The position numbers were made by a program, and so were the translations under genes. A stretch of DNA of 64,000 nt. It comes from Linnemannia schmuckeri. Lineage: Eukaryota; Mortierellomycota; Mortierellomycetes; Mortierellales; Mortierellaceae. Of the stretch, positions 10,801 to 24,640 are shown piece after piece. The DNA lies in contig JANATG010000002.1 in assembly GCA_029449235.1 (NCBI GenBank), forward strand, positions 2,046,001 through 2,110,000, given 5' to 3'. The notes below the pieces were generated by a model. It was not told the DNA's origin. It saw only the letters and a program-made list of their open reading frames with translations, and did no database searches. Position 1 is the first letter of the stretch, and each line of letters begins with the position of its first letter.

Positions 10801-13800
10801 GCCCCGAGGGTTGCCCAGGTCCTGGTAATGAAGGAAGTGTAGGCAAGGTTGGGATGGGAGATGATTGCTGCTCTCTGGGTGGTCCAGGCATGGTGGGGAG
10901 AGCGCTTGTTGCTGGCTTTGCAGCGCCGATCTTGGAGGGGGCGCCAGGGAGGGCAGTAGTGGGGCGTGCGCTGGGTTTCGCTCCTGGACGGGCCAAACTA
11001 GGCAAAGTACTCAATGCTCCTCTCTCGGGCGGGGGTGCCTTAGCCGCTCCCGCCGCAGATGGAGGGCGAGGAGGAGGGGCAGGCTTGGCAGCCTCGAGCA
11101 TAGGCATGATCGCCGACTTGGCGGCGCCCTTGAGATCGCTGCACTTGGACACAATGGCGTCGTACCCGACATTGGCCATCAAAATTGGCAGAAAGTTTTG
11201 GCCTGCCTTGCGAACGTCAACACTACGGTCCTGCAAGCATTGCAGAACAGGTGGGGCAAGAGGTGATAAGTCCGGAAGCGTCACATCGCGTTCCTTGGCT
11301 CCGTTACAGAACGAAGTCAACCAAACCAAGAGATCCTTACGCAATGTAGGTGAGTTGGTGACAAGAGAGACTGCCAGAGACGACACGAGCGAGTCCAGGC
11401 CCGATTGCGTGGCAAACGCTTCCAACGCAGCAATCGATGCGCTCCTGACATTGTCCTTTTGATCCGTGAGACAGCTGGCGACATTGGCGCACAAAATCCT
11501 GGCGTACTTATCGAAAGGCTTGCCCATGGCCACAGCAAGGCTGGCACAGATCTCCATCGTCAAAATTTGGAGGTTCTTGTTGCTGTCAGCGAGTCTCAGC
11601 TTCAATGCTCCTGGAAGTCCTCCGAGGTTGGGCTTGATGCGTTTGTTGGCGTCGACAATGGCTGCAACCTTCTCCAGACCCTCCTTGCGCACCTTCCAGT
11701 TGGCGTCACCACACTCCTCTAGTAGTGGCGATGTAAATTGATTGCTGATGTCCACTTTGGGGAAAAGTTCTTCCACCGCGGCACTACCAGCACTCTCCTC
11801 CACTGTTCCCTTGGACACCTGTGGTGGTTCCATGTCGGCCACCTTGGCAAACTCTGCGTCAATCGCTGCCAACAACGCCGAGTTGCAGTCTTCTACGAAC
11901 GACCGAATGCCTATGTAATATATAAAAAAAACGGGAAATGTCAGTTAATCTACTCCCGTCATCAACATGCATTTGACCTGTGTAACCTGTTGAGTCGACA
12001 AAGCCTTACCTGGTCCGATAAAGCGTCTTAGAATTCCAAGAACGCTGACAGCGTTAGTGCGGACTGCAGCGTTTGCGCTTCCCAAGGCAAACTTCAAAAA
12101 CTCGATCAGCTCTCGGATAGCGAGACCTGAAATACCAAAGTCTTCCAGTTGTTGGTTAATCCAAGCCAGTGAATCGGCAAGAGCCTTGGGTGCCTTTAAC
12201 TTCTTCAGAGGATCATATGATTGGCTGAGGACAAACTGGAGCGAGAGTGCCTCTGCATATGCTGTCAAACAGTCTCCGGCTGCCTTCTTCAACTTGATGT
12301 CTCCCATCTTGTCAATCATGGCTATTACGAGGAGGCACGAAAGAGTGAAATGCCTGTTAGATTCTGCAAGAGTGCTGAGTTCTAACGTTTATCGCACACA
12401 CATAGTCAAATGAAACGTACCAGGGATCGTCAAGGCAGCACATGCCTTGGAGAACGAAGGAAGCTTCTGCGACTGAAGCTGGAGAATGCCGTAGAGTTTG
12501 GTTGTAACCTGGAAGTTGCTCTCTTTCCAACCCGGCTTCTTGGCGAGAACACGTGTAATTAGCTCGGCCTCAAATCCTGGGTTGCTGTCAACAAGTTCAT
12601 GCAGTTTCTCCATGGCCTCCAGACGAACCTTCCAGCTCGAATCTCCAAACTCCGCGATCAACTCGGGTGACAAAAAGTCGGCCGCTTGCTCCTCTGCCGT
12701 TTCACTTGAGAATTTGTACCGCAGTGGCTCCTCTTCCTTCTTTGCTCCTCCTCCTGCGACAGGTGCGACCTTCTTGGCTGCTGCGCTGGCTGTTGGTGCG
12801 GCGGCGGCGGGAGCTTTAGCGACAGGTTTCTTGGCAGATGACAATGCTGGTGGCTTTCCTAGAGGTTTCTTTGCTGGAGCAGTCGCAGGCGCCTCGACTT
12901 CCTTTGCTGCTGGTACCGCTTTCTAAGAAATTTATAGTGAGAAAGAACAACATAGTTAATTACCTAAGGAAAATGGTACATGTTAATTTGTTGCACAGCT
13001 AAGAGACGAGCAATATGTACCTTTGGGGCTGCCTTGGCTACCGTAACGACTTTTGGAGCGGCTTTGGGAGGGGCAGCCACAGGGGCAGCCTTTGCTTTGA
13101 CTACAGCCTTGTCAAAGTATTCCTTGACCTTGCCTGTCTTGACTGCGTCCAGTTTCTCGGTGTAGACCAACAGCGGTTTCTCACCACAGCACTTCATAAG
13201 GGTACCAAGAGCCTCCGCTGTCGCCTCACGGACAGTGGCATCACCATCGTCGAAGGCTTTGATCAACATCTCGCAAGCTGTTTTGATCTCCACTTTCGAA
13301 GGCGCAATCTTGATCTCCTTCAGCCGATGGACCTGCAGTTTGATGACCTCTGCTCTGATTTGGGGATTCTTGTGTACCACATTTGCCGCTGTATCCTCCA
13401 GCAGTTCGGCATATGAAATCTATAAAGTAGGCAATATTACGCGTCAGTAGATGCTTTGCTAAGCCTAGATGTATAATACTGAGCACGGATATTTCTCGAA
13501 AGCGGAGATGCCCTTACCGTGCTGTACATGGCATTCAGTGCTCCTGCAAGGGCTTCCACGACAGTGATTTTGCGCTCCTTGAGTCGATCCATGACCAATC
13601 CTGCAACAGAAGGTTTATACTTGTTAAAATTATCCCGCAATCCACGAGCAAGTCCTTCCAAGCAATTGGCCGCCACGATGACAATGTTGATGTTGGTATC
13701 GGCCATGCGCTAACAATAGAGATTTGTGAATTATAATATGACAATGAATACGACGAACCTTACATCAGTAATAATATAGCACACGAGTAAATATCCAACT

Positions 13801-15291
13801 GCAAAGGGGGGAACTCCTTACCTTTCCAAGGGCGCCAACTAGCTCGGAGTAATGGCTGTCGAGAATCTTTGGAGAGTTACAAAGGACCAAAAGTGCATCC
13901 AAAGCTTCCTTCCTTTCTTGCCATTTCTTGGAGGCCAGCAACTCATAAAAGTTTTTCTCCATCTTGGCGTTGACATCCACGGGGTCAAAGAGATCCAGAG
14001 CATCGACTTCAGCCATCTCCTCATCCTCTGCTTCGGCATCTTCTCCACCTCCGTCTCCTGCCTCTGCTGCGGCTGCGGCTGCTGCCATTTCTGCTTGTTG
14101 TGATCGGAGGTATCGCTGTGGTGTTGGTCGTTCGTCGGGCAGTTTTTCGAATGCCTCCGTCAATTCCTTCTGCTGAACTGGTTTCAGATCTTCAAGTGAC
14201 GGCATGATAGCCTTTCCGAGCCACCGGTACAACTCTATTGTCATGGCATTGGCTTCTGCTCTGACGTTTTTGTCCGAGTGTCCGAAAAGTGGTGGTAGCT
14301 TTTTCACTAAAGGCTTGACGTTGAGGTTTTTAATACCAAAAGTGCTAAGATGATGACGATAATGCGAAAAACGGTAACAGATTAGTACACATCATTTAGT
14401 AAGGGTGCACTTGATTCAATGCGTTGCAATAAAGGGATAGTCATACCGGATAATGCTCGTCAGGACATTGGTTGTAGTAGCTACTAGTTTGGGCAACTTG
14501 GCGTCCAGTCCTGGTAGCACATCCTCCTATTGAATTGTTTTAAATTCAAGCAGTATTTGTTAATCAGTAAGGTGTTCGGCTACTCCCAAAACGATGACTG
14601 AGGCTAGTTAAGGTAGTTTCAGCCACGAGAAAAGGCTGCATACAATCACCGGGTCTGCCGAGTCGACTTCGACATATAAGAGAATTAGCTCCAGCGCCTT
14701 GGCTTTGGTTCCTGCTCGCGTGGAGGAGAGGCACTTTTCGACAACTGCGGGCACAACAATGTTCTTTGTCCTACAAAAACAATGCATAAAAGAGTTAACG
14801 TCGTTATTGTTGTGAGTATCGCTTTTCCTCTACTGGTCGGTGTTTGTTCCTTCTTGTTGCAATACATGACCTGACACCTCCAGGCAGATTGAGAGGGTTT
14901 GCTCTTCCTACCTGTTGGGATCTGGTGCATTCTCGACGAACTGAATGAGAGTGGTCAATCCTGACTCCTGGGCAACTGCGTTCGAGTCAAGGGCAATCTT
15001 TTTTAGCGACCCCTCGTAGCGCCTAAAGTCTGAGTCCTCAACACTTGTCCTGAAGAGTTTTGCCAGTTCCTCGTATGCTGAGACGCGTGCTTTCCAATTC
15101 TATATTGACATGGACCGATGAATAAGGCAGTGGTTTTAGTCTTTGTTGGAACAGAGAACAAGGCGCACAAAAAAGGACGCATTCACATTATTTTCGTGTT
15201 GGACGCAGGTGATTGTTACCTTGTGGTCGAGTCTCTCTTGGACGGGGATCGCGGTGAAGTTTTCTTCTGGAGCGGATCCGTACTCTTCCAT
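7868..15291 (-). CDS. STU2: XMAP215/Stu2/Dis1-family microtubule polymerase, five TOG regions
   Basis: Binds tubulin through TOG domains and speeds plus-end growth at microtubule tips, spindle poles and kinetochores. Twelve exons on the minus strand: 15291-15220, 15099-14912, 14770-14644, 14526-14447, 14344-13822, 13709-13518, 13419-13021, 12922-12421, 12321-12010, 11910-9008, 8901-8536, 8440-7868. All junctions are phase-consistent and give 2078 aa, close to metazoan ch-TOG rather than the short yeast Stu2. TOG-type helices recur near residues 15-230, 260-510, 590-800, 845-1070 and 1290-1540; recognisable starts are LDHKNWKARVSAYEEL, ASKKWQERKEALDALL, GDSSWKVRLEAMEKLHELVD and CGDANWKVRKEGLEKVA. 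Ala/Lys/Pro linkers separate TOG2 from TOG3. A Gln/His repeat lies near residue 1640, and a Gln-rich C-terminal helix region ends the protein. It shares a 986-bp intergenic region with exportin-5. Confidence 0.93.
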
Positions 15292-16277
15292 GGTGAATCA
15301 AAGTTGCGTGTAGGTAGCGCTGTTGTGAAATGTGATTCCGTGAGGTCGTGTGTCGATGTGGGAGGGCGCGGTACAAGGGGTGGTTGGGGTGAGGAGGTGA
15401 GTAGAAGAAGGGAACTGAGCTAGGCGTGTGTGTGGGTGTGTGAGTATGTGTGTGTGAGGGAAAGAGAGAAAGTGTGCGTATGTGTGCGTGATATAGTAAT
15501 CGTGGACCAAAGACGAAGAGTGAGTGGGAGGATAGAGAAAAGTGTGCGTGTGCTTTTGGTCAGGCTCAGGCGGGAATAAGGGGAAAAGTGGAAGGAATAA
15601 AGAAAGATTGTTGAGAAAGAAAAAAAAAGGAAAAATAAATAACAAAATTTCGCTAAGCACATATTTGTGGAGTCCATAAAATTGAACGGAGACGATGCAA
15701 GGCAAGAAGAAAAAAGAAAAGTGAGCTCACTTGCAGTTCGCCCATGCACCCTAATATACTCTTGTTTGTTAAGATAGCTCCTTCAACACGGCAGCACTCT
15801 TGCAGCACTTTTGTTCAACGACAAGTCGATTTATTATTGTTGTCTCTTCTCATAGCACAAAAGGACGAGTGAACCCTTTGACGCTCTCACTCACAAGGAA
15901 GCAGTAGAGAAGGGTAGGCGATTCACTCCACCCGGAATGCCGACCACACAAGTGACTTAGAATAAAAAGATCCCGCGACTGTCCCTTTCCTTTCCTTGCC
16001 TTCCCGCGCGCGGCATCCATGTGTTGAACAATCGTGCAATACGCTTTAGTGCTTCAATGCTTCGTAGTATGAGTGAGGGGCCCATCCGCTCCCAGTGCAA
16101 GGTTGCTTTCTGCAATGGACTACTGCCAATGCGTATTTGTTCAAGCATTTTGTGATAAAGTGACGCCACCAACGCGCGAATGTGTGGTGGCGGTGATAGA
16201 TTTCCTTACTTGTTCATTTTCACATTCTGCGCTCCTTTTCTTTTCACTGCTTCTGATCTCCCTTTCCTGCTTTCACC
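15292..16277. other. Divergent intergenic region, XMAP215 / exportin-5
   Basis: Shared upstream region of two divergent genes. It contains a GT-rich simple repeat at about 15424-15485 and an A-rich stretch at about 15605-15650. No other coding frame has support. Confidence 0.5.
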
Positions 16278-19200
16278 ATGGACGAATCAGGTATACATCA
16301 GTGCTTTGGCACACGATGAGTCACCTACGCCTTTTGACATCGCAAAAAAAATACATTCGACTCACAATGCTCTTCTGTTTTGTTGGTGTTTCAATGCCTA
16401 GTTTTGAGAAATCTCCTTTCTGCCCTGGAGTCCATTAACAATGCAACAACTACTAACCACGAGCGTCAACTAGCGCAAGAGGTATATACGACAAGCATTT
16501 CACAAACACCAGGAAAACCTTTATTTTATTTTTTTAAAAAACAAACATATCCAACGGCTAAAGCCTCCACTCACTCATATGTTGTACACATGGCTCATTG
16601 TCGCAATAGTACTGTGAGACGCTGAAGCGCGACCCAGCAGGACCACTCTACGGCTACTACCTTGCTCACAAGGACAACCAACAACCAGATACCGTCAGGC
16701 ACTTTGGACTTTCACTCATGGAAAATACAGCCCGCTACAAATGGACCGATGCGAGCCTAACCCCTGAACTTAAAGCACAGATACGAATGAACGTCATGGC
16801 TCTGGCCTTAGAGGTACTCGATTGAGGTCATTGAGATAACGCTCTTTGTTTGTGTTTCGATAGGAGAGAGGTCATCGCGTATTCATCTTGCTTTGTCGAT
16901 CGATACTTCGTAGGGAACATTTCCGATGATGACAGAGAAACCATTCATCAAAGAAAAAGTAGCCAGCTTGTTCGTAGAAGTAGCAAAGCGCGAGTGGCCT
17001 GGCACCTGGGATGATATGGACTTGTTCCTGAGACAGATGTTTTACAAAGACGTAGGCTACCACGCAATCATGAGTTCAACAGGTTACAGCGAGTTCGGTA
17101 CTAGCATTTGAACTAATCATGGGGAACTCTCCTAAACTTTTTTAGGCGACAACTAGGGAAATGTCATTGCTTGTTCTGAGATCGCTCTGTGAGGACGTTT
17201 GTATCTACGACGACCCTGTTGCTGGACTAAGAAAGAAAGATTTAAGAGCAGGACTACTGATCATCATGTCAAGCGAGGCGATCCTCCGTGAGCAGTATCC
17301 CGATGGCGTCAAAGGCCACAAAGACGAAGTGACCCTCATGGTGGGCGAACAAGGAAACGATGGTTGGCTGAGTCGGATTTCAATTTTACTCCAGGAGCTC
17401 TTACCTAGATGTCAGACGGAAGTATGTATATTTATAAAGTCGTCAATCTTTTCCTAGACAAATAATAATTTTTACCCTCGCTAACTTCCTTTCGTTGCCA
17501 TTTTCTAGGCTAAAACACCTGCGGACGAAAAAATTGCCGTCGCCGCATTAAGGACGCTGTCGGCAACTTTGGACTGGGTTATTAGCTCGTATGTGACATC
17601 CCATTGTCATCTCGCTAAATAATTTGATGCTGTTATTTATCGAGTGAAGTATCGCGTCCCTGACATCACTTCTCTACTCATAGGTCTGTTTCCTCTGCCT
17701 CTGTCATTCCTTTGATCTGTCAAGCTACCTTGTCGCCTTCTGAGAAAGTCCGCTTGGTAATTAACCCTGTCCTTATGTGATTGCATTGGGTCAGGCCACT
17801 TGAACGTAGTCAAGCCATGACAATACTCACACAAATTATTGTGTTTTTTAACTAGGCAGGTGCAGAGTGCTACGATGTGTTGTCGAGCAGAAACTTATCG
17901 GAGCATGAGCGTGAAAAGATGATATGGCCATTGCTGGACGAGGGCGGAATCGACCTTATATCCAAGGCGTATCTGGCTCAGTCAAACCAATCTTTACAGG
18001 GTGATTCGTACCTGTTTCTCCAAAAGATGGTGCAAGTAAGGAGACCTACTACTGATGTGTTGTCGCTGTATACCGTTTGGTGTGAAAGCTAACGCATCAC
18101 TGGCATTCGTTTCCATATCCTGTAGGCCACTGTAAATCTCGGAGAACAACAGCTGTGCGCCAAACGAAACGCCCGGGTGCCAAAGGAGTTGTCGAAGTAA
18201 GAATGACCTCATTTTATTGTCTTGTTCTGAAAGCATGCTGAATTCTAGTATTGTCAATATCCATATCAACCCAATTCACCACAATTAGGTTCCTGCAGCT
18301 GCTGTATGCCATGACCTCCCACCCTTCGGTCATCCTCTCCTCGTTTGTTTCGTTTTTCTGGACAACGCTGCTTCGGCACGAGACCTTCTCCAAGGTAGGC
18401 ATCATTGAGATGTGTGGCTAACACGTTTTTGTTCGATAGTGAGAAAGGACACCAACTTGATCAATGCTGTCAGTAACCTCTTATACATGTCTTCGTTCGA
18501 GTAGGATCCTACTGTTCATACGTTCATCCCACCTCTCTTGGAACTCTACTCTGGTGTTCTTGCAAAGGATTTTGAGTACAAAAGAGAATCAGATCCAGTC
18601 TATGCTCACTTTGTTGCTCAAGACTTTGAGTCACCCTCTGACTTCCGGACCAAAGTTGGCAGCATATTTCAAAAGGCTGTTGATGTCATCCACCTAAGTG
18701 TGCCGATCGTACCCTTGCCCGCTTTTCTTTGGGTGGCCAACAAGGTCTCGGATGCATTGAAGATCGAGCTTCCAACTTCTTCAAATGGTAGGTCCATGAG
18801 GCGGTTTCCTTGCATCGGCGCTTAATTCGGATAGCTATTTTGTTTGCCTAACAGTACATGGTCTGTCCACTGTGTCAATAGTCAAGAACACAATTCAGTT
18901 CCAGATATTCGACGGTGCACTCACCTTGATGGAGATTACCATATCGAGTCTCACAGATATCATTAGCGACAAGGCCAACCCGCAGTCTGAAGAGGTAAGA
19001 AGTGGATAGGAACTTACGATCATTTCAATCGCGCGCCGTATACATTTACCTAGGCTTACAATAGCTTTTTTTTTGGCGGACATAGATTCTGGCGGCTATG
19101 AACACTCTACTGGGGATGCTCATTGAATACAACGGCAAGGTATGTCTTTGCAGCAAAATATATATTCATTCATGGATACTTTTGACAACTGCTCTGTCGT

Positions 19201-21432
19201 AAGCGGGACTAACACGTCTCCCCATGTCTTTATCCAGTGTCCAGCAGCATTGGAGAGGATTGCCGCATCTTTGTCGTCTTACGCCGATATGTTCAAGTTG
19301 AACTCGACTCTTTTGTTCCGTTGCCTGGACAAGGTACCTGCTGTTTCAGATTACAATGGAGGCAACACGATCTCTATATTCCTCAATTTTTTTTCCTCAC
19401 TGTCACAAAATCCCTTCTATATCTTTAGCTCTTCAAATCCGTCGAGTATCCAATGTCAAGCAAAAGTGATATCGATGTCCGCGAGTTACGCTATCGTTCT
19501 GGTATTACCTTGGTCAAGATTGGCAAGGCTATTCCCAACACACTCTATCCGATCTATGGAGAGATCGACACTGCAATCCAGCGTCTAATTCAACAGGGCG
19601 TCATCTCAGGGGGAGAGAAGAAGACTCTTCTCAGTTTCCAGCTTGTCATTGGATTCAATGCTGGTATGGCCTTGGAACGCAACGCCATTTTCGAAAAGGT
19701 AGTTGGTCCAGTGGCTGTTGGGTTCCAGTCGACAGATTTACAGGAAGTACTTTCTGATCCTGCCAAGTTTATGGCGTTCATTGGAGCGATGGAACTGTCA
19801 GAAGCATCGAGCAAGAACCTTCAGGGACAGGAGGTCGAGCGGCTAGGGACAGTCGTCGCGCAACGCCGTGCATTGTTGTCTTGGTCTGTTGATGCACTTC
19901 TGACGTTTATGAGGGAGACACTGGACACAAAGGAGAGCACCAAAAAAGAACTCTGGGCTGCGTACTTAGGGCCAATGTTGCCTAACCTACTCTCGACCAT
20001 CCGCTGCCTGCACGCAATATGCGACGTACAAGCTTGGACAGGACTTTCTCCTGAGATGAGCCGTGTGCTGATGTTGTCTCCGGAGGAGAAGGAGATCATG
20101 GTGACAGGGAAAGCTCCAAGTGCCACTACGGGATCATCGACACTGTATGCGACTAAACTTATTTCTGATCTTAAGACATGGCTCTCTGTCTTACGTGATC
20201 ACTGCTACAAGCTTCTGGCTCAACTCACTACCCTTGGCGCACCATTTTACTCGATTCCTGCCCTTCAGCCGATTCTCGAGCAGTCCCTCTTTGAGCATGT
20301 CGACAAACTCACCAACCGACAACTGCGGTTGCTTATCAACTCTGCAGCACAGCCCATTGTGATCAATTGTCCGGCAGAGTACATGGACTCAACGCTTTCG
20401 CATTTGCTGATGGTACTTTTCCCATACCTTGACCAGCGACTTGAACGAGACTGGAAAGCGGCTGCGGCTGACGGGCTAGTTATGGACGAACAAGGTGATC
20501 CAGAGGATTTGGATGTATCTGACGAGATCGTCAAGGAGGTGATGCTCAGGGACTTGACGTACTATGTTGCCAACTTTCTTTATGCCGTTCTTGATTTTGG
20601 ACGTCAAAAGGGTATCGGCGCACCTGGCACGCACAAAGAGTTAACGCCCCTCGCCTTGCACATCCTCTCCAACGAAGCCATCGCTCAGTCCGTAATCCCT
20701 CTTATCTGCCGAATTATAACCTACAAGGACACCAAGAGCTGTACTCGTTCTGCAGAGACAGCATTATGTGTCATGGGTGCTCTTGTGCAGTCTTACCCAA
20801 GGACACAGACCATCATCGGTGATTTTGCGACAATGGTTCTCCAGGCTGCCTTGGAAGCCCTCCACGATCCATACCACCAAGAGGGACAGGAGAAGTTGAT
20901 CTTGCTTATCACGGAAGTGTATGTCGAAGTGCGAGCCTTTAATGAGGCACCCAAGGCCGTCTTTCAGCAGGCATTAGGAGCCGACGCGTCCAGACTTGAG
21001 GTATTGTAGCGTCACGTTAATCTGCTGCGGCCAACAGTACCAGTGAGTGAAAGAAACCTGTCGACTAAAGCCTTTATATATGTATTTAATAGGCATTTGA
21101 GCGAGAACTCTCAGCGACTACGAACAAGACGAAGAAGCATGCCCTTGTCCGCAACTTTTTGCAAGGCATCATTGGCGTATGTCTCGTCTGTTTCATTTGA
21201 TGATATAAAAGGCGGCATTTTGATCTCGCCTATTAACACGCATCCACTATGTCAACTTGACTGTACACTGTAGGTTGCCAAGTCGGAATGGTTCAAGCAA
21301 AAGGAGCAAGGTGACAAGCCAGCACCAGTCCGAACCATTGCAGGATCATATGAGCGCCCTTCGAAAAATGTTATGGACTCTGAGCAGCACGAGGATATTG
21401 GCGATGGACTAGCATCTCTGTTTGATGAGTGA
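16278..21432 (+). CDS. MSN5: Exportin-5 / Msn5-type karyopherin
   Basis: Carries cargo through nuclear pores with Ran-GTP; the family exports phosphoproteins in yeast and small structured RNAs in animals and plants. Seventeen exons: 16278-16290, 16402-16481, 16610-16813, 16914-17051, 17146-17421, 17509-17588, 17684-17756, 17856-18035, 18126-18196, 18289-18394, 18505-18787, 18855-18994, 19086-19139, 19238-19333, 19429-21000, 21093-21176, 21274-21432. They join in one frame to 1202 aa, matching the family length. The N-terminal importin-beta-like region is clear (VRHFGLSLMEN, then VEVAKREWPGTWDDM), followed by HEAT-like helices without catalytic motifs. The C-terminus has KTKKHALVRNFLQ. The first coding exon is only 13 nt. 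Early exons are short, while exon 15 is 1.57 kb. The family call rests on the N-terminal signature and overall length; the cargo is unknown. Confidence 0.9.
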
Positions 21433-21970
21433 GTGCGATTTATGTCTGTAGGTGTGCGCAAATAAAGAGTTACCCAATCGTCACTTAGAGATAAACAGTC
21501 ACTCTAGGTCCTTGTAAACAGACTTGGGTCAGTCCATTTCTTCCAAGGTTATTGAGTGTGTTTGCGATTGTTATGTGTGTGTTCTGTGTGCTAACGAGTT
21601 GAGTGTGTCATCATCTGCCCGCCCTGACTCGATTGCCGCTCGTCCCTGCTCGTCCCCCCGCTTCGTTGTTTTATTTCTTTTTCTACTCTCGCGACTACGT
21701 TGTGTTCTTTCCTAACTACTCCTGCCAACATCATTGGTCATCCTTAAGACGTACACTCGCATCAGACAACTTTTTTTTTTGTTTCCTTTTTCTCTCTTTC
21801 CTTTCCTTCCCATCTTCCCGCTTAACCCTCTCATTACAACGACATCAAACACACGAGCTTTTTTTGTGGGTTCCTTTTCCCTCTTCCCTCCAAGCAACAA
21901 TAATCACGTACAGCGCCTAAAGTAACAATTGAACGCAAAATACGCACAATCACGCACCCACACTCCGCGC
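21433..21970. other. Intergenic, exportin-5 3' end to BRD8-like promoter
   Basis: No coding frame is supported. The second half (about 21620-21900) is strongly C/T-rich, as before other starts in this window. An in-frame TTG-led extension exists upstream, but ATG at 21971 is the natural start. Confidence 0.5.
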
Positions 21971-24640
21971 ATGTCAGACGTAACCACCACAACAACAACA
22001 GCAGACATCAAGAGCGACTCGGAGCCATGGTCTGTCCTTGAGAACCTGATTCTCGCCCAAGCCATCTACAAGTGCGGCGACACAAACTGGGTTGCCATCG
22101 CGCGCACCATCAAAGGACACCCACAAATCCACCGCTCCAGCAACTTTTTCTCTCAAAAGGTATCCCCTTTTTTCCCCATTTTTACGTGTTCCTCTATCAT
22201 ATGGCGTGCAAGTCACATACAAATAGCACTCAAACTCGGCCCACATATCCCACACGCGTATCGACTTTAGTTACGCACTGTTACTCACGCACCCCTTTGT
22301 CACTTTTGAATTGCTGCTATTAGAGTTGCGCCATCCAATATACCCTACTCTTGGAAAACCTCGAGGCGGAAACGTAAGTGACGACGATATCATCGACCTC
22401 CCCAACAGTCGAACAATTCCTATTGGGATACCATGCAACAGACAAAAGTAAACAGCGAAGCTTTTTACTGATCACATCTGCTTCATACTGGCCATTACTC
22501 TAGCAGCCGATCGAAACAAACACGCGCCAACGATGCAGGTGCGTTCACCTCCTGGGCCTCTCTTTATTTTCATTGTTATCCGAGTACATATTGCGGTTAT
22601 ATATGCTCAACCCATACCCCTGAAAGTTATGCATTGAAATGCCAACCTCTTGTCTCGTTCTGTTTCTCAACTTTCACCACGTAGACATCCCGTCAGTAGT
22701 GAAGCTTGCCGGTCAACTTTATAATCAACGGATACTGGAGATCAAGGCTCTTATCCGCAAGGACGAGGAACGGTTCAGAGCATTAGTGGCTGAGCTGGAC
22801 GATATTCGGCAGGGCAAATGGGATAACCAACTGGAAGAAGAGCTCAAGAAGAACCCACCACCACCAGAACCAGAACAGGAACCTAAAGCAGCTACCAACG
22901 AACCACCAACCTCGTCTGCAGAAACTAGTCAACCAACACAGCAGGACGGCGAACCTCTCCAAATTGATACAACTGCTCCCTCATCTCTCTCTTCGCCTGT
23001 ATCATCAACCTTATCGGAGAAACCGGAGGATGCCAGTCAAGCTATGCGCGAGGACGTGTCAGAGGTGGAACAGCCGGTCACATCCACAGCCTCCAGCGCA
23101 GAAGGAGCGTTGGAGAGTCAGGCAGGAAATGAGCAAAAGGATGTGGAGATGGAAGACGTTGGCGAACCGGAATCTACCTCTCAAACACCAGCCGTCTCAG
23201 CTCCGACGCCAGTAGCTTCCAGCAATACACCAGTAGCGGAAAACGTTGATGAGGATGTTGAGATGGAAGATATCACCTCGACGGATCCGCCATCTGTCAT
23301 GTCAGAAGCTGCCACGCCTGCTGAGATCATTAAGAGCACAACGATTCAGGATGGAGGAAGGAATCCGAAGAAGGCAGAGGTTGACACTGGATCCATCGCG
23401 AGCTCACCAACTTCAGCATCAGATTTATCGCCACCTGGAGCCATGGAAGAGGAGGAAGATGAGGACGAGGAAGAAGACGACACATCAAAAAAGGATCCCA
23501 CTCCATCTTCACCAGCAGGCGACAAAGCAAAGGGTGATAGCGAGGCTGATGAGAGTGGTCAGGTCAAGGAGGAAGAATCCGTCAAAGAGGACGTGGACAA
23601 GGAAGCAGATGAAGAAGAAGACGAGGAGCCAAATAAGGACGAGACCGCCGATCAGGAGATGGAACCGGATTCGAGAGTCACCCCTGAAAGATCATCCGAA
23701 GATGGTGATGATTCTAAAATCGACGAAGATGTGGCTATAAAGTCTGAGGATGCGATGAACGACACTGAACAGGAGGAGGATGCAGCAAAGGATGGTCATG
23801 ATGAGGGTGTCACCAGCGCAGACGAGGAAGAAGAGGAAGAGGATGAGGCAGTCACTAAGTCACCCAGAAAGCCAAGGAAGATTAAAACGAGTGTCCCTGT
23901 GAAGCGTAAAAGGCGATCGGGACGCGGCGGGGCTGACGTCGAGGAGGGTTATAACAGTACCGACAGCGAGGCGACTGAGAGTGTCAGCAACATGTCTGAC
24001 CAGCGGAACCAGATGGACGACAAGAAGTGGAAAAAGATCCTTATGATGATCTGGACCGAAATTACCAACCACCGATACGGGGCGGTTTTTATGCAGCCTA
24101 TCAAGGAACACGATGCGCCTGGATATTATCTCATGATCAAGCGACCAATGGATCTCAAAAGCATAAAAGAGCGAATTCGGGATGGCGTAAGTGCTTCTGT
24201 GCTATTTCATGCCTGAACTTGCTGGCCATAGCAAAGGTGTTGATGTTGAGAGTGACTTACTAACAATGTGCATTGTTTTTATTGTTTGTGCCTTGTTCAA
24301 ATAGCAAATTACCAACGCTGACGAATTCCACCGGGATGTGTTGTTGATGTTCATGAATGCGCTGATGTATAATGGCGAGGACACGGAGGTGTATCAGATG
24401 GCAATGGCGATGATGACGGAGGTAGAGCAGATCATCAAGAACTTTAAGAGCTCTCAGTCGTTTGCACCAACTGGCACATCTGGAGGCACGGGAGGGTCAG
24501 GAAACGCCTCAGTTTCGACAACACCTACGACTCGGACAGCAGGATCGGATGTGCTACCAGGAACGACGTCAAGCTCGAGTGGACAACCATCGAGTCGGCG
24601 GAGAAAGAGCTCCGGCATGGAGATGACCCCTGTAGAGTGA
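21971..24640 (+). CDS. BRD8/Bdc1-like bromodomain subunit of the NuA4 acetyltransferase
   Basis: Likely chromatin reader in the NuA4/TIP60 histone acetyltransferase complex. Exons 21971-22159, 22324-22373, 22504-22538, 22685-24186 and 24305-24640 give 703 aa. The N-terminus has a SANT-like segment (EPWSVLENLILAQAIYKCGD, then NWVAIARTIKG). A helical region follows (residues about 93-140: ILEIKALIRKDEERFRALV), as in BRD8. A long acidic Glu/Asp/Ser linker comes next, then a C-terminal bromodomain at about residues 540-645 with RYGAVFMQPI, APGYYLMIKRPMDL and the Asn in MFMNALMYNGED that would contact acetyl-lysine. The third exon can start at either AG of a TAGCAG tandem acceptor, adding or dropping one Ser. 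The complex assignment is inferred from the SANT-plus-bromodomain order; the bromodomain itself is certain. Confidence 0.82.

Noticed and set aside
10752..11462. 236-codon plus-strand frame inside the XMAP215 gene
   Set aside because: It is antisense to the Pro/Ala-rich linker and TOG4 part of XMAP215 and shows only Gly/Ala-rich sequence.
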